A DNA stretch of 64,000 bases from Actinospica robiniae DSM 44927 (GTDB lineage Bacteria; Actinomycetota; Actinomycetes; Streptomycetales; Catenulisporaceae), in the NCBI RefSeq assembly GCF_000504285.1, contig NZ_KI632511.1, forward strand, positions 8,848,154 through 8,912,153. The letters run 5' to 3'. Position 1 is the first letter of the stretch, and the number at the start of each line of letters is the position of its first letter. The notes under the pieces were generated by a model, which was given only the letters and a program-made list of their open reading frames with translations, did not search any database and had not been told where the DNA came from. The position numbers and the translations under genes were made by a program. Below, piece by piece: positions 7,890 to 16,592 of the stretch.

Positions 7890-8303
7890 TCAGGACGGCG
7901 TGAGCCGTTCGAGCGGCTGGCCGGTCAGCTCGGCGATCAGGTCGAAGTCCTTGTCGTCGTGCAGAACGGTCAGTCCGGCCAGCTCGGCGGTGGCGGCGAT
8001 GAGCAGATCCGGGATGGACGGGGCTCGGTGCTGTCCGCGGTCGGCGAGCAGCGCGAGCACCTCGAGCGCCCGCTCCTCGACGGCCGGGGTCAGATGTTCG
8101 ACCGGCATCGAGGAGAGTGGTGGGCGTCGCAATCCACTGCGAAGGTCCGTGCCGCTGCGCGCGCAATAGCCCACTTCGAGGCGGGTGACGGTGGTGATCC
8201 GGACGAGGCCGCGCTCGATCCGGAGCGCCCATTCGCCCGCGTCGGGGCTCTGCGCGAGGCGCACCAGCGCGGACTTGTCGATCAGCCAGGCGGTCATCGC
8301 CAT
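7890..8303 (-). CDS. vapC: VapC-type PIN domain ribonuclease toxin
   Basis: A 137-residue PIN domain protein, the expected VapC size. The acidic active site is intact: Asp in [12 protein letters not shown], Glu in [10 protein letters not shown], Asp in [12 protein letters not shown] and Asp in LHDDKDFD. VapC toxins cleave tRNA or rRNA and are neutralised by a cognate antitoxin. The start is either ATG 8303 or ATG 8297; the latter overlaps the antitoxin stop as ATGA, so the two genes are translationally coupled in either case. The pair forms a small independent module between the AlaRS-like gene and the penicillin-acylase-type gene. Confidence 0.9.
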   Translation of the reverse strand: MAMTAWLIDKSALVRLAQSPDAGEWALRIERGLVRITTVTRLEVGYCARSGTDLRSGLRRPPLSSMPVEHLTPAVEERALEVLALLADRGQHRAPSIPDLLIAATAELAGLTVLHDDKDFDLIAELTGQPLERLTPS

Positions 8304-8515
8304 GCTTCGCCCATCACTCCCGGGTCGGCCAGGTCGCCGAACAAGGCGGAGAAGTGCGAGAGGTCTTCGACCGTGACCGGGTTGTCGTCGACGGCGGCTT
8401 CCTGGGCGAGGCGGCGCCGGACGTACTCGCTGCGGGAGAGGCCCAACCGGGCCGCGTGTGCGTCGAGAGCGGCGATCACGGTGTCGGGCACGTCACGGAT
8501 GAGCATGTCGGTCAT
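8294..8515 (-). CDS. vapB: VapB-type ribbon-helix-helix antitoxin
   Basis: A 73-residue antitoxin. The N-terminal [33 protein letters not shown] is a ribbon-helix-helix/Arc-type DNA-binding fold; the acidic tail ([22 protein letters not shown]) is the part expected to wrap around VapC. The upstream in-frame start would add 11 residues, but a strong GGAGGTGG Shine-Dalgarno sits just before the ATG at 8515, which fixes the start. As in other type II modules, the antitoxin probably represses its own promoter alone and with VapC. Confidence 0.85.
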   Translation of the reverse strand: MTDMLIRDVPDTVIAALDAHAARLGLSRSEYVRRRLAQEAAVDDNPVTVEDLSHFSALFGDLADPGVMGEAWR

Positions 8516-8673
8516 CGTCCACCTCCGGTAGATATCCCACGATGTCATGGCGGCCTTCGCGGAGTCCGACCCGGTCGCGGCGGTCGCTTCAGGGCCTGTT
8601 CACCAGACTGTCGGCCCCGTATCTTAGGCGACGCGATTACCGGTCAGTAGCACGAAGGCGTGAAGGCGAGCGG

Positions 8674-11445
8674 ATGAGCGAGCGGGACGAACATGAGCCG
8701 ATGGCGGCGGACGACTCGATAACCGAGTCGGCAGCGGAGCCGGAAGCCGAGCCGGAGCCAGGGCGAGAACCTGACGCCCAAGCCGAGCCTGAGCCGGACT
8801 CCCCGCCCGAACCTCAGCCCGATTCCCAGCCCGCGCCCAAGCGCCGTAAACGTCTCCGTAAGACGAAGATCACTGCTCTGGTCCTCGTCGCGCTGCTGTT
8901 GGTGGTCACCGGCAGCGGGGCCTGGTACATCCACCACACTGTCGACGCCTCGTTCCCCCAGGTCTCCGGCACCCTCACCGTCCCCGGCCTCGACGGCCAG
9001 GTGGAGGTGGACCGCAACGCCCAGGGCGTTCCGCAGATCTACGCAGCGTCCTCGCACGACCTGTTCTTCACTCAGGGCTACGTGCAGGCGCAGGACCGGT
9101 TCTGGCAGATGGACGTCTACCGGCACATCACCGCGGGGCGCCTGTCCGAGATGTTCGGCTCCAGCCAGCTCTCCACGGACGAGTTCATCCGCACCATGGG
9201 CTGGTATTCGATCGCGCAGCAGGAGTACAGCCAGCTCTCGCCCTCGACCCAGGCGTCCCTGCTGGCCTACTCGGCCGGGGTCAACGCCTATCTCAAGGAC
9301 CATACGGGCGCGAAGGCCAGTGTCGAGTACGCCATCCTGGGCCTGCAGACTTCGTACACGCCCTACGCCTGGACCCCGGTCGACTCGATCGCCTGGCTCA
9401 AGGCCCTGGCCTGGGACCTGCGGGATAACCTGCAGGACGAGATCGACCGGTCGCTCTCCACGCAGAAGCTGACCACCGCTCAGGTCGACCAGCTCTTCCC
9501 GGACTACCCGTCCTCGCATCCGGACATCGTCAACCAGGGGGCCGTGGCCGACGGCGCCTTCGATCAGAACGCGACGCCCACCGCGTCGACGGCTTCCACT
9601 GTTCTGCCGGCCGGGGCCGTGGGTGCGATGTCGCAGCTGTCCACACTGATCAAGGACTTGCCGCAGACGCTCTCGCCCGAGGTGCAAGGCGTCGGCTCGA
9701 ACTCGTGGGTCGTGTCCGGCTCGCTCACCACGACCGGTCAGCCGCTGCTGGCAAACGATCCGCACCTCGGGCCCGAGCTGCCCTCGATCTGGTACCAGAT
9801 GGGCCTGCACTGCACGACCGTGGACGCGGCCTGCCCCTACGACGTCGCCGGGTTCACCATGCCGGGCACGCCGGGCGTCGTCATCGGGCATACCGACACC
9901 GTCGCGTGGGGCTTCACCAACGGGACCGAGGACGTGACGGACCTGGTGCTGGAGAAGGTCACCGGGGACACGTACCTCTACGACGGTCGCCAGGTGCCGC
10001 TGACCGAACACAAAGAGACCATCAAGGTCGCCGGCGGAGACCCCGTGACGATCACCGTCCGGCAGACGAATCAGGGACCGTTGGTATCCGACGCCGACAC
10101 CGATCTGGCCTCCGTCGGCAAGGACGCTCCAGTCGCTCCGGTATCGGCCTCGGCCTCGGCCTCAGCCTCAGCCTCGGCGAGCGGCGACGACGCGGCGCCC
10201 GCGCGGGGCAGCGCGGGATATGCCGTTGCTCTGCGGTGGACGGCGCTGACGCCCACCAAGACGATGGACGCGCTGTTCGAGGTCGACCAGGCCACCGACT
10301 GGAACAGCTTCCGGGCCGCGGCGAAGGACTTCGCCGTGCCGTCGCAGAACATGATCTACGCCGACACCTCCGGCAACATCGGCTACCAGACGCCCGGCCA
10401 GATCCCGATCCGCAAGGCGGGTGACGGCACGTGGCCGGTTCCGGGCTGGACCGACGCGTACGAGTGGACCGGCTACATCCCGTTCGACGAGCTGCCGCAC
10501 GAGCTGAACCCGAAGGCCGGATTCATCGTCACCGCGAACAACCCGATCATCTCCTCCTCGGGTTATCCGTATCTGCTCTCGAAAGACTTCGACTACGGAT
10601 ACCGGGCCAACGAGATCACCCAGCGGCTGACCCAGGCGACCAGCAACGGCGGCAAGATCGACGCGGACGGCATGCGCGCGATCGAGGCCGACACGACGAA
10701 CGAGTTCGCCGAGACTCTCGTGCCCTACCTCGAATCCGCGCCGACCGCCTCGTCTACGGCCGCGGACAAGGCACTGCTGGCGAACTGGAACTTCACGACC
10801 CCGGCGAACTCGGCTGCGGCCGCGTACTTCTACGAGGTCTACTACTACCTGCTCAAGGACGCCTTCATGAGCAAGTTGCCGTCGTCCGTCGATGTGGACG
10901 GCGGCGACCGGTGGTTCACCGTGGTCAGCGACTTGCTGCCGGACGCGTCCAGCGACTGGTGGTCGGACCCGTCGGCTCCCTCCGTGCACGGTCGTGACGC
11001 GCTGCTGGGTCTGGCCATGGACCAGGCCGCGCAGTACCTGTCGCAGAAGTACGGGTCCGACGCGAGCAAGTGGCAGTGGGGCGACCTGCACACACTCACG
11101 CCCACCAACCAGACCCTCGGCACCGGCGGCCCGGGCATCGTCAAGTCGTTCCTCAACGGCGACGCGATCCCGGTGGCCGGCGGCTCCGCGGTCGTGGACG
11201 CGAACGGCTTCGACATCGCGGAAGGGTTCGACGTCAACGAGGTGCCGTCGATGCGGATGGTGGTGGACCTGAGCGACCTCGACCACTCCACCTGGGTCAA
11301 CCTCACCGGCGCCTCGGGCCACGTGAAGGACCCGAACTACCTGGACCAGCTCCCGCTGTGGCAGAACCAGAAGACGCTGCCGTGGCCGTTCACCCGCGCC
11401 GCGGTGCTGGCCGCGACGAAGAACAAGCTGGTCCTGGAGCCCTAG
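8674..11445 (+). CDS. Membrane-anchored penicillin acylase family amidase (N-terminal nucleophile hydrolase)
   Basis: A 923-residue Ntn-hydrolase precursor. Residues 1-60 are an acidic Glu/Pro-rich cytoplasmic tail, followed by KRRKRLRKTK and one transmembrane helix (ITALVLVALLLVVTGSGAWYI), so the enzyme faces outward. VEVDRNAQGVPQIYA starts the alpha-subunit region; VQGVGSNSWVVSG carries the predicted autocatalytic cleavage site and catalytic Ser342, followed by LLANDPHLGPELPS. A Ser-Ala repeat (bases about 10142-10183) interrupts the beta subunit, probably as a surface loop. The family hydrolyses amides such as beta-lactam side chains, acyl-homoserine lactones or cyclic lipopeptide tails; the substrate cannot be told here. 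The start at 8674 follows a GAAGG; an upstream frame extension is not needed. Confidence 0.9.
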   Translation: MSERDEHEPMAADDSITESAAEPEAEPEPGREPDAQAEPEPDSPPEPQPDSQPAPKRRKRLRKTKITALVLVALLLVVTGSGAWYIHHTVDASFPQVSGTLTVPGLDGQVEVDRNAQGVPQIYAASSHDLFFTQGYVQAQDRFWQMDVYRHITAGRLSEMFGSSQLSTDEFIRTMGWYSIAQQEYSQLSPSTQASLLAYSAGVNAYLKDHTGAKASVEYAILGLQTSYTPYAWTPVDSIAWLKALAWDLRDNLQDEIDRSLSTQKLTTAQVDQLFPDYPSSHPDIVNQGAVADGAFDQNATPTASTASTVLPAGAVGAMSQLSTLIKDLPQTLSPEVQGVGSNSWVVSGSLTTTGQPLLANDPHLGPELPSIWYQMGLHCTTVDAACPYDVAGFTMPGTPGVVIGHTDTVAWGFTNGTEDVTDLVLEKVTGDTYLYDGRQVPLTEHKETIKVAGGDPVTITVRQTNQGPLVSDADTDLASVGKDAPVAPVSASASASASASASGDDAAPARGSAGYAVALRWTALTPTKTMDALFEVDQATDWNSFRAAAKDFAVPSQNMIYADTSGNIGYQTPGQIPIRKAGDGTWPVPGWTDAYEWTGYIPFDELPHELNPKAGFIVTANNPIISSSGYPYLLSKDFDYGYRANEITQRLTQATSNGGKIDADGMRAIEADTTNEFAETLVPYLESAPTASSTAADKALLANWNFTTPANSAAAAYFYEVYYYLLKDAFMSKLPSSVDVDGGDRWFTVVSDLLPDASSDWWSDPSAPSVHGRDALLGLAMDQAAQYLSQKYGSDASKWQWGDLHTLTPTNQTLGTGGPGIVKSFLNGDAIPVAGGSAVVDANGFDIAEGFDVNEVPSMRMVVDLSDLDHSTWVNLTGASGHVKDPNYLDQLPLWQNQKTLPWPFTRAAVLAATKNKLVLEP

Positions 11446-11474
11446 GGCGCGCAGGCATGGGGGAGGATGGGCGG

Positions 11475-12086
11475 ATGAGCACCGGCCCAGCCTCCCCCAA
11501 GCCGCCCCGCCCCACCGCCGCCGAACTCGAGGCCGCCCGCGACGCCCTCATCCCCGACGTCATCGCACCCCGGCTCAAGGTCCTGTTCTGCGGGATCAAC
11601 CCGGGCCTGTGGTCCGGCGCCGTCGGCCTCCACTTCGCCCGCCCCGGCAACCGGTTCTGGCCCGCGCTGTACGCCTCCGGCTTCACTCCGGAGCTGCTGG
11701 TCCCGTCCCGCCAGCGCGAGCTGCTCGCCCTCGGCCTCGGCATCAGCAACGTCGTCGACCGCACCACCGCCCGCGCCGACGAGCTCACCGCGGACGAGCT
11801 GCGCGAGGGCGGGCGCAAGCTCGCCGAGAAGGCGGCCGAGTTCCGGCCGGGATGGATCGCGGTGGTGGGCGTCACGGCGTACCGCACGGCGTTCGCCCGC
11901 CGCGACGCGCAGGTCGGACCGCAGCCGGACCCGATGGCGCACAGCAAGGTCTGGGTGCTGCCGAACCCGAGCGGCTTGAACGCGCACTGGAGCGCGGCGG
12001 CGCTGGCCGCCGAGTTCGCCCGCTTCCGCGAGGCGGCCGGCGTACCGGCGGCCGGGCCGGATCGTCAACGCGGCGCAGGAGGCTGA
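11475..12086 (+). CDS. mug: G/T(U)-mismatch-specific DNA glycosylase
   Basis: A 203-residue uracil-DNA glycosylase superfamily enzyme of the Mug/TDG branch, which removes uracil or thymine opposite guanine in base-excision repair. The water-activating motif is VLFCGINPGLWSG (GINPG), followed by HFARPGNRFWPAL, and the substrate-insertion motif is VLPNPSGLNAHWS. An N-terminal Pro-rich extension precedes the core. The ATG at 11475 is preferred to 11457 because GGAGG lies 10 bp before it. It starts 29 bp after the amidase gene and could be co-transcribed, but there is no functional tie. A hairpin with a T-tract lies downstream. Confidence 0.88.
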   Translation: MSTGPASPKPPRPTAAELEAARDALIPDVIAPRLKVLFCGINPGLWSGAVGLHFARPGNRFWPALYASGFTPELLVPSRQRELLALGLGISNVVDRTTARADELTADELREGGRKLAEKAAEFRPGWIAVVGVTAYRTAFARRDAQVGPQPDPMAHSKVWVLPNPSGLNAHWSAAALAAEFARFREAAGVPAAGPDRQRGAGG

Positions 12087-12173
12087 TCAACGCGAATTCC
12101 CCGGCCGGGCGCGCTCCCGAACGCTTCCGACCGCCGTTGGGCGCGCGGGACGCGGAGTGCTTGCATGAGCGCA

Positions 12174-12200
12174 CCGCAGCGCTCTGCTGCGGCTTTTCTT
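12174..12200 (+). terminator. Intrinsic terminator after mug
   Basis: CCGCAG, a 7-nt loop, CTGCGG, then CTTTTCTT: a short GC stem followed by a T-rich tract, unusual in this GC-rich window. It lies about 90 bp past the mug stop and 23 bp before the SDR start, separating the two transcription units. Confidence 0.65.
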
Positions 12201-12222
12201 TCGCGCAGTGAAGGGAATCCAC

Positions 12223-12996
12223 GTGACCGAGACCATCCTGACCGGCCGCCTCGCGCTGATCACCGGCGGCACCCGCGGGATCGGCCGGGCCTGTGCCCGG
12301 GCGATGGCCGCCGCGGGCGCCGAGGTCGTGCTGACCGGCCGGGACGCGCAGGCGGCCAAGGACGCGGCCGACGCGATCGCCGCCGAGACCGGGGCCCAGG
12401 TCACCGGGATGCAGCTGGACGTGCTGGAGGACGCCACCGCCGAGGCCACCTTCGAGGCCGTGGAAGCGCTGGTGGCCGAGATCACCGCCGAGCACGGCGA
12501 ACTCGACATCCTCGTCGCCAACGCCGGCATCCTCCGCTTCACCCCGCTCGGGATGATCACCCCGGCCGACCTCGGCGGCCTGGTGTCGGTGAACCTGGTG
12601 GGCACCTTCGCCGTGCTCCAGGCGGCGACCGCGTCGATGCGCCGGAACGGCGGCGGGTCGGCCATGCTCATGTCCTCGCTGGTGGGCGGCGTCGGCGGGG
12701 ACGCGCTGACCGCCTACTCGGCGACGAAGGCGGCCATCGCGACGATGGCCAGGTCGGCCGCGCGCGACCTCGGGCCGGAGGGCGTGCGGGTCAACGCGAT
12801 CGCGCCCGGCGTCATCTACACCGACATGGTCAGCCCGGCTCCGCAGGAGATGCTCGACGCCACCATCGCCCGGACGCCGCTGCGCCGGGTCGGCGCGCCC
12901 GAGGACGTGGCCGGCGCCGCCGTTTTCCTCGCCTCCGACGCCGCGTCGTACATCACCGGCCACGTCCTGTCCGTCGACGGCGGGCTGCTGATCTGA
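12223..12996 (+). CDS. SDR family NAD(P)-dependent oxidoreductase
   Basis: A 257-residue classical short-chain dehydrogenase. ALITGGTRGIGRACARAM is the cofactor-binding glycine motif, LVANAG the NAG motif, LMSSLVGG holds the catalytic Ser, YSATKAAI the Tyr-x3-Lys pair, and VNAIAPGVIYTDM the PG motif. The C-terminal YITGHVLSVDGGLLI is typical of 3-oxoacyl-reductase-like members. The GTG at 12223 is favoured over 12208 because AAGGGA precedes it at good spacing. The substrate is not predictable. The gene follows a terminator, so it probably has its own promoter. Confidence 0.87.
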   Translation: MTETILTGRLALITGGTRGIGRACARAMAAAGAEVVLTGRDAQAAKDAADAIAAETGAQVTGMQLDVLEDATAEATFEAVEALVAEITAEHGELDILVANAGILRFTPLGMITPADLGGLVSVNLVGTFAVLQAATASMRRNGGGSAMLMSSLVGGVGGDALTAYSATKAAIATMARSAARDLGPEGVRVNAIAPGVIYTDMVSPAPQEMLDATIARTPLRRVGAPEDVAGAAVFLASDAASYITGHVLSVDGGLLI

Positions 12997-13132
12997 TGAG
13001 TCGGCGCCGGGCGGCGCGTCGCGTCGCGCCTGCACCGCGGCGCGGCGGTCGGCAGGCGAGCATCGGAGCGTGGCCGTCCGCCGATATCGGTCCGTGTCCG
13101 CTCCCCTCGGACCGGGAAGGAGGGCGAGGAGG

Positions 13133-15247
13133 ATGCCGTATGTCGACGGGTTGAAGGAGCTTCAGATGGCGCGAGCCGACATTGCGCGGGTACGAGAGGC
13201 GCGTTGCGGCCTTTGGGCCTCGCCGCTGACGTCCGATGCGGTGGCGGCCGGACTCGGCGGCCCGAGCTGGGCGTCGGTGGTGGGAGCGGAGACGTGGTGG
13301 TGCGCGTCGCGCACCACCGACGCCGCGGTCAAACTGCTGCGATGGCGCGCCGACGGGGCCGACGGCGCCATCTGGGACGTGCTCGGTGGAGCGTGGAAGG
13401 TCTCGAACGGCGCCATCGGCTACGGCGGCCGGCCCTATCTGGCCGTGGCAGGCGGGGCCGGTTCGGCCTTGGGGCACGACGCGGGCGCGGACCACCTCGT
13501 CGTCTTCACCGAGCAGTCCGATCGTAGGCTTTACGGGGCGCGGGTCGAGCCGCTGCCGTCCCACGCGGAGCCGGCTCTCACCGCGGGCGCCCTGGCCGTC
13601 GTGCCGTTCGCGCTGACTCCGCCCGACCCCGCGGGAGTCGAGATCTGCTACGCCGACCCCGTCCTCGGGCCCGATGGCACAGAAGTGTGGTGTGTGCGAG
13701 AGACCACCCGCACCGACGTCGGCAACGACTCCGATCCCGCGGAGATCACCTACCGCGACATCGTCGCCGTGCCGCTCGACGGCTCGGCCGCCGAGGAACC
13801 GCTCGCGGTTCGCGTCGTCGCGCGCTCGCACCACTTCCTGTCCTGCATCCGGATCAGCCCCGACGGCAAGCGCCTGAGCTGGATCGGATGGAGTCACCCT
13901 GACATGCCCTGGGATACCAGTGAGCTGATGGTCACCGATCTCGTGAACGGTGTCGCTCGCAACCCCGTACGCGTCCTGGGCGGCCCGGGCGTGTCCGTGT
14001 CCCAGGCCGAGTGGGCCGATGCTTCCCGCCTCTACGCCATGGCCGATCCCGACGGATGGTGGAACCTGCACCGCGTCGACCTCGGCGCCGGCCCGGCGGA
14101 CGTGAAGGTGGAATGCGTGCTGCCGATGCAGAGCGAGTGCTCGCACGCCATCTGGCGCGTCGGCGCGACCTCGTTCGCCGTCACCGATTCCGGCGTCGTC
14201 TTCCGGCACGGCGTCGGCGGCCAGCAGCTCGTCATCTGGGACCCGGCAAGCGGTTCGCTCACCGAGCTGGCTCCCGGCTGGACTGAATTCGAGGTCGGAG
14301 TCTCCGGCAGCGCGGACGCCGTCGCGGTGATCGGCGCGAGCGCGACGTCCCGGCCGGCGCCTCTACGCGTCAGCCTCCCTTCCGGCACGACGCACACGTG
14401 TCCGCCCGCTGACGGAATCGCGACCGATCCATACGAGCTCTGGTATGCGAAGCCTGAGCGTCGCACTGCGGCAGGACGCGACGGCCGTAGCGTGCACTTC
14501 ACCTACCACCCGCCCACGAACCCGCACCACGGCGTCGCTCCCGACGAGCTGCCGCCCCTCATCATCGACGTCCACGGCGGCCCGACGAGCACGACCGGCG
14601 CGTCCCGCTCGCTGGCTCTCTCTTTCTTCACCAGCCGGGGATTCGCCGTCGCGTCCGTGGACTACGGCGGCTCGACGACGTACGGCCGCGCGTACCGCGA
14701 GCTGCTCAACGGCGCTTGGGGCGTCGTCGATGTCGAAGACAGTGTCAGCGTCGCGGAGGCGCTGGCCGCAGCAGGGCTCGCCGACCCCGCGAGGATCGCG
14801 ATCCGTGGCGGGTCGGCCGGGGGCTGGACAGCGCTCGGCGGGCTCACCCACACCGACGTGTTCTGCTGCGGCGCCATCCGCTATCCGATCGCAGACCCCT
14901 TCACCTGGTACGAAGGCCAGACTCATGATTTCGAGAGCCGCTATCTCTTCACGCTGCTCGGCGGAACTCCGCCGGACTCGGACGAGTTCTACCGCCGGGT
15001 CTCGCCGCTGATCGGCGTCAAAGACCTGCGATCGCCCTTCATCATGATGCACGGGCTGAACGACAGCATCTGCCGGATCGACCAGTCCGATCGCTTCGTC
15101 GAGGCCGCGCGCGAGCAGCATGGCCCTGATATCTGCCGCGTCTACTTCCGGTTCCCGGGTGAGGGCCACGGATTCCGGCACGCGTCGACCCTCGCCGCGG
15201 CGCTCGAAGCCGAACTCGCCCTGTTCCGGGAAATCATGGTGCTGTGA
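13133..15247 (+). CDS. S9 family prolyl oligopeptidase-type peptidase
   Basis: A 704-residue cytosolic peptidase. The N-terminal 430 residues have the WD-like repeats of a beta-propeller (RISPDGKRLSWIGW, DLVNG), and the C-terminal alpha/beta hydrolase domain carries IIDVHGGPTS (oxyanion), IAIRGGSAGGWTAL with nucleophile Ser561, MHGLNDSIC (Asp) and GEGHGF (His). This is the S9C/acylaminoacyl-peptidase-like architecture, which releases N-terminal residues or dipeptides from short peptides. ATG 13133 has AAGGAGGG 8 bp upstream; ATG 13166, with GAAGGAG 6 bp upstream, is an equally good alternative. Its stop overlaps the next gene, so it heads a three-peptidase operon. Confidence 0.88.
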   Translation: MPYVDGLKELQMARADIARVREARCGLWASPLTSDAVAAGLGGPSWASVVGAETWWCASRTTDAAVKLLRWRADGADGAIWDVLGGAWKVSNGAIGYGGRPYLAVAGGAGSALGHDAGADHLVVFTEQSDRRLYGARVEPLPSHAEPALTAGALAVVPFALTPPDPAGVEICYADPVLGPDGTEVWCVRETTRTDVGNDSDPAEITYRDIVAVPLDGSAAEEPLAVRVVARSHHFLSCIRISPDGKRLSWIGWSHPDMPWDTSELMVTDLVNGVARNPVRVLGGPGVSVSQAEWADASRLYAMADPDGWWNLHRVDLGAGPADVKVECVLPMQSECSHAIWRVGATSFAVTDSGVVFRHGVGGQQLVIWDPASGSLTELAPGWTEFEVGVSGSADAVAVIGASATSRPAPLRVSLPSGTTHTCPPADGIATDPYELWYAKPERRTAAGRDGRSVHFTYHPPTNPHHGVAPDELPPLIIDVHGGPTSTTGASRSLALSFFTSRGFAVASVDYGGSTTYGRAYRELLNGAWGVVDVEDSVSVAEALAAAGLADPARIAIRGGSAGGWTALGGLTHTDVFCCGAIRYPIADPFTWYEGQTHDFESRYLFTLLGGTPPDSDEFYRRVSPLIGVKDLRSPFIMMHGLNDSICRIDQSDRFVEAAREQHGPDICRVYFRFPGEGHGFRHASTLAAALEAELALFREIMVL

Positions 15248-16566
15248 TGATCGACGAGACCGAGGCAGCACGGCTGTCCACCGACGCGATCGAGCTGTGC
15301 TCACGGCTGATCCGCTTCGACACGAGCAACTTCGGCAACGGGGAGAGCCGCGGCGAGCGCGAGGCGGCCGAGTGGGTCGCCGAACAGCTCACCGACGCGG
15401 GCCTGGATCCGATCGTCCTCGAATCCGCGCCGGGCCGGGCCAACACCATCGCCCGCATCCCCGGCGTCGACCCGACCGCACCCGCCCTGCTCGTCCACGG
15501 CCACCTCGACGTCGTCCCGGCCGAAGCGGCCGCGTGGAGTCTCCCGCCCTTCGCCGGCGAGATCCGCGACGGAGCCGTCTGGGGCCGCGGAGCCCTCGAC
15601 ATGAAGGACATGGACGCGATGATGCTGGCGTTCGTGCACCACCTCGCGCGCACCGGCCAGAGTCCGCCGCGCGACATCGTCATGGCGTTCGTCGCGGACG
15701 AAGAGGACACAGGCGAGTACGGCGCCGCCTTCCTCGTCGAGCAGCATCCGCACCTGTTCGACGGCGTGACCGCGGCGGTCAGCGAGTCCGGTGGCCACCT
15801 CGTGCGCCTGCCGGACGGCGGACGCCTCTACCCGATCGCGGCCGCCGAACGCGGCTCCGCCTGGATGACCGTCACCGCGCGCGGCACAGCCGGCCACGGC
15901 TCGCGCCGCAACGACGACAACGCCCTGGTCAAGCTGGCCGCCGCGATCGGCCGCATCGACGCGTACGCCTGGCCCGTCCACATCTCGCCGACCGTCAGGG
16001 CCCTGCTCGACGGCCTGGCGGAACACTTCGGACGCCCGATCGATCCGTCTGACCTCAGTCCGCTCGGATCCGCGGCGCAGCTGGTGGCACGCACCCTGGC
16101 CAACTCCCTGAACCCGACCATGCTGAACGCCGGGTATAAGCACAATGTCATCCCCGGCGAAGCCACCGCCGCGCTCGACGGTCGCATCCTGCCCGGCACC
16201 GAAACAGAGTTCTTCGAAACCGTGGATGCGTTGCTGGGCCCCGGGATCAGCCGCACCGGCCGCTGCAACGGGCCGGTCAGCGCCGACCACCGGTCGCCCG
16301 ACTTCGCGGCGATCGCCGCGGCCCTGCGAGCCCACGACCCGGAAGCGCTCGTGCTCCCGTACTGCATGAGCGGCGGCACCGACGCGAAGTCGTTCGCCCG
16401 CCTCGGCATTCCCGGATACGGCTTCGTCCCCGGCCGCGCCCCCGAAGGCTTCGACGCCTGGCAGTACGTGCACGGCGTCGACGAGCACGTCCCCACCGAC
16501 AGTCTCGCCTTCGGCGTGCAGGTGCTCACCACCTACCTGATGACCGATCCGCGCGCCCTCGCCTGA
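15244..16566 (+). CDS. M20 family metallopeptidase (dipeptidase/deacylase type)
   Basis: A 440-residue zinc hydrolase of the M20/M28 clan. The metal and catalytic ligands are in order: LVHGHLDVVP (His-x-Asp), WGRGALDMKDM (bridging Asp), VADEEDTGEYG (Glu-Glu) and the C-terminal VDEHVPTD (His); the dimerisation-domain segment is TARGTAGHGSRRNDDNA. Members cleave dipeptides, acyl amino acids or carboxyl-terminal glutamate. GTG 15244 overlaps the S9 stop as GTGA, with ATG 15247 directly after, so translation is coupled. The operon context (S9, M20, S66) points to stepwise breakdown of imported or wall-derived peptides. Confidence 0.9.
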   Translation: MMIDETEAARLSTDAIELCSRLIRFDTSNFGNGESRGEREAAEWVAEQLTDAGLDPIVLESAPGRANTIARIPGVDPTAPALLVHGHLDVVPAEAAAWSLPPFAGEIRDGAVWGRGALDMKDMDAMMLAFVHHLARTGQSPPRDIVMAFVADEEDTGEYGAAFLVEQHPHLFDGVTAAVSESGGHLVRLPDGGRLYPIAAAERGSAWMTVTARGTAGHGSRRNDDNALVKLAAAIGRIDAYAWPVHISPTVRALLDGLAEHFGRPIDPSDLSPLGSAAQLVARTLANSLNPTMLNAGYKHNVIPGEATAALDGRILPGTETEFFETVDALLGPGISRTGRCNGPVSADHRSPDFAAIAAALRAHDPEALVLPYCMSGGTDAKSFARLGIPGYGFVPGRAPEGFDAWQYVHGVDEHVPTDSLAFGVQVLTTYLMTDPRALA

Positions 16567-16592
16567 CCGACAAGATCAGCTGGAGAACCGGC

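Noticed and set aside
7599-7890. T-box riboswitch upstream of the AlaRS-like gene
   Set aside because: No T-box consensus (TGGNACCGCG type) or specifier stem was found; the Ala-rich leader is the better explanation.
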